Positions 32,915 to 40,674 of a stretch of 64,000 nucleotides of DNA are shown in pieces (the first letter of the stretch is position 1; the number at the start of each line of letters is the position of its first letter). The notes under the pieces were generated by a model that saw only the letters and a program-made list of their open reading frames with translations, ran no database searches and was not told the DNA's origin. The stretch lies in contig CM039464.1 in assembly GCA_022414725.1 (NCBI GenBank), positions 11,241,506 through 11,305,505 on the forward strand. The letters are read 5' to 3'. Position numbers and translations under genes: made by a program. Source of the DNA: Microglena sp. YARC (taxonomy: Eukaryota > Chlorophyta > Chlorophyceae > Chlamydomonadales > Chlamydomonadaceae).

Positions 32915-34040
32915 CCCCCACTTGGTTAGCATTGTATGATAGATCGCCGGATTGGTTGGTATTGGATGATACAACGCCCAATTTTTGGGTGTGATATACC
33001 GCCCAATGGGTTGGTATTGTACGATATATCGCCCGATTGGTTGGTATTGTACGATATATCGCCCGATTGGTTGGTATTGTATGATATATCGCCTGATTGG
33101 TTGGTATTGTACGATATATCGCCCGCTTGGTTGGTATGGTATGAAATATCGCCCGCTTGGTTGGTGTTGTATGATATATCGCCTGATTGGTTGTTATTGT
33201 ACGATATATCGCCCGCTTGGTTGCTTGGTATTGTATGATATATCACCTGATTGGTTGGTATTGTACGATATATCGCCTGATTGGTTGTTATTGTACGATA
33301 TATCGCCTGATTGGTTGTTATTGTACGATATATCGCCCGATTGGTTGTTATTGTACGATATATCGCCTGATTGGTTGTTATTGTACGATGTATCGCCTGA
33401 TTGGTTGTTATTGTACGATATATCGCCCGATTGTTAGTTATCGTATGATATATCACCTGCTTGGTTGGTATTGTATGATATATCGCCTGATTTGTTGGTA
33501 TTGCATGATACGTTGCCAATTGTTTTGGTATTGTATGATATATCGCCCGATGGGTTGGTATTGTATGATATATCCCCTGATTGGTTGGTATTGTATGATA
33601 TATCGCCCTATGTGTTGGTATTGTATGATATATCGCCCTATGTGTTGGTATTGTATGATATATCCCCCGATTGGTTGGTATTGTATGATATATCGCCCGA
33701 CGGGTTGGTATCGTATGATACACCGTCAATCGTTTTGGTTTTGTATGATATATCGCCCGATGGGTTGGTATTGTATGATGTATCCCCCGATTGGTTGGTA
33801 TTGTATGATACATCGCCAATTGTTTTGGTATTGCATGATATACCGCCCAATTGTTTTGGTATTGTATGATATATCGCCCGGTGGGTTGGTATTGTATGAT
33901 ATATCCTCCTATTGGTTGGTATTTTTTGACATATATATCGCCAGGTTGGTTGGTATTGCATGATATACCGCCCGATTGTTTTGGTATTGTATGATATATC
34001 ACCCGATTGGTTGGTATCATATGATGTGTCACCCGATAAA
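32915..34040. repeat. 30-bp minisatellite (GATATATCGCCCGATTGG..), about 36 units
   Basis: Units of TTGGTATTGTATGATATATC plus about 10 further bases run with near-constant 30-bp period inside intron 2 of the membrane-protein gene. Because 30 is divisible by 3 and most units lack stops, long ORFs open on both strands (up to 368 codons on the minus strand, 258 on the plus). They encode ten-residue repeats such as IYHTIPTNRA. The symmetry across strands and frames argues that they are not protein-coding. Confidence 0.95.
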
Positions 34041-34079
34041 CTTGGGCACCAGTACGACATTGACACCCCTAGATGGTGC

Positions 34080-34262
34080 CTCTGTTTAATCTAATGGAAT
34101 TTGAAGCGACTCAGTGAAAACCAAGAAAATGAAGTGCCGCGATGCGTGCTGTACTTTTCTAAGTACAACTCATACGATTATATACGTTTATACTCACACG
34201 TTTCTAGAAAAAATATACGTCGGATATATACTTATGAACCTATAAATGTATGAGTACAACCC
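34080..34262 (-). mobile_element. One end of a hAT-like element related to family B
   Basis: Read on the minus strand it starts CAGGGTTGTACTCATACATT. It continues with AAACGTGTGAGTATAAACG, GAAAAGTACAGC and TTCTTGGTTTTCACTGA. The 8078-9074 element has the same order (GAAAAGTACAGCTCAC, TTCTCGGTTTTCATTC). The opposite end is not found nearby, so this is a fragment. Confidence 0.65.
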
Positions 34263-34690
34263 TGCCTATGTTAGCTATTGGAATTTGAAGCAACTCAGTG
34301 AGTATGCACATATATGTGTTTTGGGACTGGAATCAACTCAGCAGGACTGCAAGGGCGAGGGCAATAACGCTTTTGTAGCTTTTGGAACTGGAATATGTTT
34401 TTTTGCGGAGCCCCCTCTTCAAGGGGGCGGGAGCCCCCATGTTTACCCATATGTCCGTCCGACCGACCGACCGTCTGACCGCGATGAAGCCTGACACGTA
34501 AGCCAACGGTCTTATAACTAACTTGCTTCCGTTGCCACCTGTTGCTCCGTCTTGAACATTCTCCACCATTCTTTAGCGTTGCACGCGACGCTGCATAGAA
34601 CTTGCCTAGCTTAATTATGCCCATTTCTCTGCTGGAAACTGGTTGGAAGACCTTCTCGGATATGCGAAGCAGGGTTGTCTTGGGTCAATG
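34263..34690. other. Intronic segment, no exon recognised
   Basis: GGAATTTGAAGCRACTCAGT occurs at 34094 and 34277. A short (GTCC/GACC)n tract lies at 34453-34476. ORFs of about 80-110 codons have no recognised motif. Confidence 0.45.
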
Positions 34691-34694
34691 AATC

Positions 34695-35825
34695 AACTCA
34701 TTGGGGATTTCTTCAAAAGCATCTCCCCTGCTTCCCTTGACCACCCAGAGGTCGAATATCTCGTGTTTGGCATCCCTACACCCAACATTTCTTCAAATAC
34801 ATCTCCTCTACTCACCTGCATATCGTGTTAGTTATCCCTACCCACAACATTTCTTCAAAGGCATCTCCCTAACTCACCTTGACCACACAGAGAGCGAAGA
34901 TCTCGTGTTTGGCATCCCTACATATAGCATCTCTTCAAATCCATCTCCCCTACTCACCTGCATATTGTGTTGGTCATCCATACCCACAATATCTCTTCAA
35001 ATGCATATCCCCAAATCACCTTGACAACACAGAGAGCAAAAATCTTGTGTTTTGTATCCCTACATACCGGTGTAGCATTTCTTCAAATGCACCGCCCCTA
35101 TTCACCTTGACCAAACAGAAAGCAAAGATCTCGTGTTTGGCAGCACTTCATATAGCATTTCTTCAAATGCATCTCCCGTACTCACCTTGACCAAACAGAA
35201 AGCAAAGATCTCGTGTTTAGCAGCACTTCATATAGCATTTCTTCAAATGCATCTCCCCTACTCACCTTGACCAAACAGAAAGCAAAGATCTCGTGTTTGG
35301 CAGCACTTCATATAGCATTTCTTCAAGTGCATCTCCCCTACTCACCTTGACCAAACAGAAAGCAAAGATCTCGTGTTTGGCAGCACTTCATATAGCATTT
35401 CTTCAAATGCATCTCCCCTACTCACCTTGACCAAACAGAAAGCAAAGATCTCGTGTTTGGCAGCACTTCATATAGCATTTCTTCAAATGCATCTCCCCTA
35501 CTCACCTTGACCAAACAGAAAGCAAAGATCTCGTGTTTGGCAGCACTTCATATAGCATTTCTTCAAATGCATCTCCCCTACTCACCTTGACCAAACAGAA
35601 AGCAAAGATCTCGTGTTTGGCAGCACTTCATATAGCATTTCTTCAAATGCATCTCCCCTACTCACCTTGACCAAACAGAAAGCAAAGATCTCGTGTTTGG
35701 CAGCACTTCATATAGCATTTCTTCAAATGCATCTCCCCTACTCACCTTGACCAAACAGAAAGCAAAGATCTCGTGTTTGGCAGCACTTCATATAGCATTT
35801 CTTCAAATGCATCTCCCCTACTCAC
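34695..35825 (-). repeat. 80-bp tandem array built from the exon-2 5' splice site of the membrane-protein gene
   Basis: From 35100 to 35825 the unit repeats with exactly 80-bp spacing, nine near-identical copies. Four or five diverged copies extend to about 34700. On the minus strand each unit contains ACGAGATCTTTGC, then GGTCAAG followed by GTGAGTAGG, which is the last ~30 bp of exon 2 with its donor. About 50 bp of intron follow (GGAGATGCATTTGAAGAAAT). Most copies keep an intact GTGAGT, giving a ladder of decoy donors downstream of the real one at 35820-35825. Confidence 0.95.
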
Positions 35826-36035
35826 CTTGACCACACAGAGTGCAAAGATCTCGTGGTAGAAGTAGACCATGCCTGAGAGGAGGAAGCCGATGAGGGAGAA
35901 GAAGACGAGGCAGTTGACATAGCACCACTTCTTCCATGCGCGTGCAACCTCCTTGCTGCCATCTGCAGTCATCTCCTCGATCATGACCTTGGTGTAGCTG
36001 AAGCAGATCTTCTGAAGCACTGAGCCGAAGAAAAC
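35826..36035 (-). CDS. Predicted four-span membrane protein, exon 2
   Basis: This exon has 210 bp, 70 codons, phase 0 at both ends. The acceptor AG at 36036-36037 follows a CTTCTCCCC tract and the donor is GTGAGT. It starts VFFGSVLQKICFSYTKVMIE, has a charged loop, EEMTADGSKEVARAWKK, then the third hydrophobic span (NCLVFFSLIGFLLSGMVYFY) and ends HEIFALCVVK. The charged loop between spans 2 and 3 is probably cytosolic. Both borders are duplicated in the flanking introns: the donor about 13 times to the left, the acceptor once at 36249-36290. No family recognised. Confidence 0.8.
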
Positions 36036-36087
36036 CTGGGGAGAAGGGGTCACCCATGGTTTGTTGGCACCAGTTGAATTGAACTGG

Positions 36088-36215
36088 ATTGGATTGGATT
36101 GGATTGGATTGGATTGGATTGGATTGGATTGGATTGGATTGGATTGGATTGGATTGGATTGGATTGGATTGGATTGGATTGGATTGGATTGGATTGGATT
36201 GGATTGGATTGGATC
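36088..36215. repeat. (GGATT)n microsatellite
   Basis: About 25 perfect GGATT units, grading into GAATT variants at 36216-36250 and 36330-36430. It separates the real exon-2 acceptor from its copy. Confidence 0.97.
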
Positions 36216-36242
36216 GGATGGAATTGAATTGATTTGAATTGA

Positions 36243-36325
36243 ATTGAATTGCAGATCTTCTGAAGTACAGAGCCGAAGAAAAACTGGGTAGATGCATGGG
36301 GTGATTCACACTTTGTTGCCACCAA
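36243..36325 (-). repeat. Decoy copy of the exon-2 3' splice site
   Basis: About 80 bp match 35998-36075: GCAGATCTTCTGAAG, GAGCCGAAGAAAA and the intron stretch GGGGTGATTCACACTTTGTT. On the minus strand the AG and the first ~33 exon bases are kept (VFLRLCTSE-like in the shifted copy). Confidence 0.85.
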
Positions 36326-36439
36326 TTGATTTTATTTGATTTGAATCGTTTTAATTCATTTGATTTGAAGTGAATTGATTGAATTGAGTTGAACTTATTT
36401 GAATAGAATTGAATTCAATTGAATTGTTGCATGGTTCTT

Positions 36440-36512
36440 TAGCCAAGGTTTTTTCCGCTTCATACAGCGTTGGCTAGTTTTTGACCCCGTATTGCTATAC
36501 AATGTTTTTTTA

Positions 36513-36548
<36 letters not shown>

Positions 36549-36620
36549 TGGCCCTATATAGCTATACAGGGCTACAAAAGCTGTAAAAAGCTACAAAAAG
36601 CACTAAAACGCTGTCCCTGG
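36440..36620. other. Possible diverged hAT-like MITE split by a 29-C run
   Basis: CAGCGTTGGCTAGTTTTTGA, a TTTTTTTAAGTCC stretch and CACTAAAACGCTGTCCCTGG recall the interior and end of MITE family A. A C run occupies 36516-36544. Clear terminal repeats and a target duplication are missing, so this is tentative. Confidence 0.35.
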
Positions 36621-36841
36621 AAGAGGCCTAAACCTTAAAAAGGTAGAGAAAAACACTTTCAGATTTGAAAAAACAAATGCTGTATAATGTGTGTAAACAG
36701 TGTCTTGAGATCCATAGTCAAGTAAGTGCTTCCTTTACTTCAGCTGATCACCATCTTCCAATTCCAAGTCCCCCCGTATGAAACCTTGCATTCACAACTG
36801 CAATGCTCCTAGAGGGTGAAACACAGGTCAGAAACTTAGCA

Positions 36842-37057
36842 CCGGATGTGGTGTATGACGCATACGACCCAATAAATTCACCAATTGGACACCACGTTTT
36901 CCTCATGTACCACAGGTGGTTCCGGAGCTTAGTCCGAGGTTCAGAACTAGTCGGGAGGTTTGAGGGGGCCTCACTAGTCCACTCGGCCACCCGAGTTCGA
37001 TCCCTGGCTGGCGCATTGGTGAATATATTGGGTCATATGCGTCATACACCACACCGG
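36842..37057. repeat. 216-bp element with 43-bp terminal inverted repeats and tRNA-like interior
   Basis: The ends CCGGATGTGGTGTATGACGC and CGTCATACACCACACCGG extend as inverted repeats for about 43 bp with about four mismatches. On the minus strand the middle carries a tRNA-Ser/Leu-like A box, TGGCCGAGTGG, and a weak B box, AGTTCTGAACC. The plus strand has GAGTTCGATCCC. It could be a tRNA-derived foldback repeat. No target duplication was found. It lies in intron 1 of the membrane-protein gene. Confidence 0.6.
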
Positions 37058-37112
37058 AGACACGTGGTGTTACTTGGGGGTACCGAAGGCTGTCCAAAAG
37101 GGCTCTTATATA

Positions 37113-37278
37113 TAGGGAACGGCAAATCATATGATGTTGACCAAATACGAGTAAAAATCATATGATTTAATATCATATGATATGATGGCCCAGGCAAAAG
37201 TTACCTAGTCACACCGCCGGCATCATATGATATCATATCATCATATGATATCATATGATATCAGATTGCCGGTCCCTA
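37113..37278. mobile_element. hAT-like MITE, family C (166 bp)
   Basis: The termini TAGGGAACGGCAA and TTGCCGGTCCCTA are inverted repeats with one mismatch. A perfect 8-bp target duplication, CTTATATA, lies at 37105-37112 and 37279-37286. The interior is largely ATCATATGATATC palindromes. TAGGG ends and 8-bp duplications link it to the 8078-9074 element. Confidence 0.9.
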
Positions 37279-37590
37279 CTTATATAGCACCCCCAAAACA
37301 CCCAAACCCCAAGTAGAGCAAAAATGCTACGAGTAGCACCTTGAATATCCCCTGCTCACCCAACTTTGACCCAAAACATGTAGTCAAGCTGGTGCCGATC
37401 TAGACTTTCAGCCCCCCAAACACGTAGTGTGGCTATTCCCGCTATTCTCACACAAGTGCAAACTGAAATGTAGGAGTTTCTCTGCCTTTCGTTCTAAACC
37501 CTTAGTGGGCGCTGTTTTGTGTTTTGTGCGCAGTGTCCCACTTCCTGGGGTGAAAATCCTGTCAATACAAAATATCTTGTACAGACTCAC

Positions 37591-37932
37591 CACTGACAGG
37601 AGGAAGCCAGTCAGCACTGTGTACATGCCCAGAACGTAGGACGGGGAGTCGCTGAAATAGATGTTCCACCACTGGCTCTCTCCGCCAGTGTCAACACCAT
37701 CCGGGCTGGTAATGCTGAAGCCGAATCGTTCGTCTGCTTCCGTCAACTGTTGCATGTCGACCATGCCGGGTAAGCCGTACACGATGACTAGCAACAGGGT
37801 GGAGAATAGGATGATGTCTCCGAGCAGGTTCTCGATGGTGTCCATGGACGGAGTGTAGAGCAAAAACTGGGTGAGGAAGCTGAGGGGGGGGAGATTGAGC
37901 AAGAAGTTGCTCTGTGCCCTGTTTGGCGCCAT
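37591..37932 (-). CDS. Predicted four-span membrane protein, exon 1 (N-terminal)
   Basis: This exon has 114 codons from an ATG in a strong context (CTCACCATGGCG), ending at a GTGAGT donor in phase 0. The N-terminus MAPNRAQSNFLLNLPPLSFL is followed by the first hydrophobic span around residues 38-58 (IILFSTLLLVIVYGLPGMV). An acidic, Ser/Gly-rich loop, DERFGFSITSPDGVDTGGES, has WWN and is probably luminal or extracellular. The second span, YVLGMYTVLTGFLLSV, continues into exon 2 (VFFGSVL). With exons 2 and 3 the product is about 260 aa with four spans. No signal peptide cleavage site or known domain is apparent. It is not a match to tetraspanin (no CCG motif seen) or any family I can name. Confidence 0.8.
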
Positions 37933-38580
37933 GGTGAGCGAGTTGAGGGTGCTGGGAAGGGAAGAAGAAAGAGGATCGCCCGAGGTGGGGCTAACACGGT
38001 GCAGATACGGCGGTTGCGGAGTGACAGCCGATCGCAGGGATTACAATGCTTGTCGCGGGCTTGTCGATATAGTTTTTGCTAGTTTCTTGACATGTGTCCG
38101 AGGATGTGTGGTGGGAGTATTTCTCTGCGTATTTCTCAGGTATTTCTAGTGAATCGTTCGAGGCATTTTCTTCTTTCCAGGAGACGGGGGGCGTTGCGCG
38201 CAAGCTTGTGGGTGGGTGGGTGGGTGGGTGGGAGGGAGGGAGGGTGAGGGGCGCGCCCCCGGGGACTTCGGCTTCTGGTAGTTTTGGGGCATTTCAGCTG
38301 ACACACACACATTATTTGTGTGTGTGCAGGAGTAAAAAAGAAAAAAGCTCTAAACAGGATGCCCAAAAAACCTGAGGGGGGCTGACCCCCCCCCCCCCCA
38401 CACACACACACACACCCACACACACACACCCACACACTTAAAATATAAATACCGTACCCATTTTTTGATAAACTTAGATATGGATTTGGGGGGTTCACAA
38501 TATGGCGCACATAGCGTCCTCGGATACCCGAATGAAAAAAATCTCCAGATTTTACCCGAATGAAAAAAATTACAAAATAC
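37933..38580. promoter_or_regulatory. Upstream region of the membrane-protein gene; GGGT and CA microsatellites
   Basis: This flank precedes the minus-strand start codon and should hold its promoter, but I cannot point to a TATA box or other element. (GGGT)n lies at 38208-38240, a 12-C run at 38388-38399 and (CA)n at 38399-38436. Three tandem TACCCGAATGAAAAAAAT units lie at 38525-38610. No coding exon is evident. Confidence 0.4.
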
Positions 38581-38589
38581 CCGAATGAA

Positions 38590-39210
38590 AAAAATTACAA
38601 TTTTTTTGATTGAGGGATTAGCCTGTCAAAACTGTGTGTGTGTGTGTCACAACCTACTTTTCAGGTTTCACTTCAAATCACAAAAAAACGAAACATTGTA
38701 TAAGATATTCCAATTATAAGACTTATTGATACCGGAGATTTTCTGACGAGACCACATATGAGCATCGCAATTCAAGAAAAGGAGCTAAGGTTTGTGCTTT
38801 TTGGGCCAAAAGCGACAATTATTGGGTAACATTTGTTATCATTTCAAATTCGTACCATCCAATCATGAGCGCATACATAGGTTTGGGAATGGAATTGTCG
38901 TCAAAAAATCGAGGCGAAACATGCAAGCATCACAATGAACGGATCATTCCCCTAGGGCACTTGTGCTATTATTAGCACGGATTTCACCCACAACTCAGCC
39001 GCAGGGCCGTGCGTGGGGTGGGACGGGTGCGGCGTGGGGTGGGCCTACGGATATGTACTGTGTACTTCTAATTCCCGTAATGGTCATGGTTTCCAGCCTT
39101 GCTAACTTGCGCAATGAACAATTCCATGGGTAACGATTACATATCCATCTCACGCACTTGCGGATCTTGGAATTAAGCACTGCCGACCTTCGTGTTGCAA
39201 ACTACGTGGT
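38590..39210. repeat. ~620-bp dispersed repeat, copy 1
   Basis: From TTTTTTGATTGAGGGATTAG to CGACCTTCGTGTTGCAAACTA it matches 63355-63972 in the same orientation, with only scattered substitutions and a GTGTGT versus GTCCGTCC difference near the left end. No ORF is conserved. Ends and target duplications are not defined, so the element class is unknown. Confidence 0.85.
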
Positions 39211-39556
39211 ACATTTCGCCTCGCAGCAATACAGATAAGGCGGCTTGGCCCGTCCCTCCTTGCCAGGGACCCGATTTTCGCTATTTTTCCTTCTTCGCCC
39301 ATTCTCGCAGGCTTATTCAGTTGAAGTTTCTCAATTATTAGCTTTCGACACGCGCCTAGGACTTGTCTTTGAACCAATTCCTCGCAATTCCTGGTGCCCC
39401 CTAAGTTCAACTCTGAAAGTCGCCCATCGTCTCATTAAGCGCGCGCGGTTCCCTGATTCGCATGCAGCTGCGGCAACATGGGAAGGTTCCATGCTGCCAC
39501 CCCTTGCTCTACTTGCATGGTATATTGGTATGGTAAGGCATGGTGCAGAATAGCAT
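39211..39556. other. Short unique segment before the retrotransposon, no gene recognised
   Basis: ORFs on both strands of about 100 codons have no recognised motif. The segment ends in AGCAT (39552-39556), the left target duplication of the LTR element. Confidence 0.5.
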
Positions 39557-39902
39557 TGTAACGGTACAGAACCCTTCACGGGTACTCTGGCCTTCCAGCA
39601 AGGCATACGGGTACACCTTACCCGTAAGCCACGTGACGAACGCACATGATACAGTACCATACTCATGTACTGCCTCATCTCTCACAACGCACACGTTGCG
39701 TACATAGACACGAGCTACTCGGAACGAACCCTTCTACTCCTTCCACGAAGACGTTCTTCCCGAGCAACTCCACATCCCCTATCTAGGTAACCCCCTACTG
39801 TTCTGCTAGCTTACGCATATCGACTTACACATAAACATACATCACGTAGACTGTTCACTAGAATAACCCCCCAGGCTGCTAAGTGCATCCTGAGCTGTTA
39901 CA
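39557..39902 (+). repeat. 5' long terminal repeat
   Basis: 346 bp, TGTAACGGTACAG...CTGAGCTGTTACA, nearly identical to 49065-49415. It should hold the element's promoter and polyadenylation signals. I cannot assign U3/R/U5 borders. Confidence 0.97.
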
Positions 39903-39903
39903 C

Positions 39904-39915
39904 TGGTAGCGGAGC
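39904..39915 (+). other. Primer-binding site
   Basis: TGGTAGCGGAGC lies one base after the LTR. It resembles the TGGTATCAGAGC complementary to the 3' end of initiator tRNA-Met, with three differences, so another tRNA may be the primer. Confidence 0.75.
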
Positions 39916-40674
39916 TGGTTTCGTTCCTTAGGGACCTCACGCATACACATACGCACGCATACGATTTTTTCTTCGAATTAATCGCACCCGCCAGGACATC
40001 CTGTCCGCTTTCTGGCATTGGCTGCTCGCTGTTCCTGCTCTTCCCTGTAGGCTTCGAGTACACGTAGCGCCTGTTAGGTTCTCGCAGTGAACTGTCCTGT
40101 TAGGCTCGACACGCCCTAGGCCGCCTGCGACCTGTCTTGCATGGGCATCTTTTCCTAGCCTGCCCTACCCCTGTATGGCCTACGCTCTCGATTCTTGCAT
40201 TCACGTCCTGTCCTTTTGGTCATAGCTTCTAAAGCTCCATTCCCGTGCATCTTGAGCGGGGTTTGATCAATTGGGCAGCATCGGCTTCATTTGCCACCTA
40301 GGCCGTACTTGCTTTAATTAGCGTACTTCACGAGCCTGTCCTGCTGTGACTCTTCCTGCTTGCTGCATCATCTTTTGTTGCTTTCCACCTGCACGTTTGC
40401 TCATCATCCTGTCGCGCAATTCGGTTCGTCGTTGTCCTTCCTGGTCGCCCTGTGATTCGTGCCTTTGCAGTGCTTTTATCCCTCATCGTATTCTGGACGA
40501 ACGCGTCATATACAGTTACGCTTGAGGCATTATCAGCTCGTTACGCTCGCAAAATTTACTAGTCCCTGTGACGGTGATTTTTTTTTTGCCTCTTGAAGTT
40601 GCGAGTAATTCTCCCTCTCTCGCCCACCACTCATTCCTGTCCAGCCTACTGACTTGTTCTGTCGCCTGTGCAGA
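39916..40674 (+). other. Untranslated leader of the retrotransposon
   Basis: About 760 bp of pyrimidine-rich sequence with repeated CCTGTCCT and CTGCTT-type words and no long ORF. It would contain packaging signals, none of which I can identify. Confidence 0.6.

Noticed and set aside
32926..34032. 368-codon minus-strand ORF as a repeat protein gene
   Set aside because: It is the 30-bp minisatellite read in an open frame. Comparable ORFs open on the other strand and in other frames, and it lies inside an intron.
34695..35825. Regular 80-bp repeats as a CRISPR array
   Set aside because: There are no variable spacers. The whole unit is repeated and derives from the adjacent exon border, in a eukaryotic gene.
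39557..39902. Separate solo repeat at the left of the retrotransposon
   Set aside because: It is the 5' LTR, matching 49065-49415 with shared AGCAT flanks.
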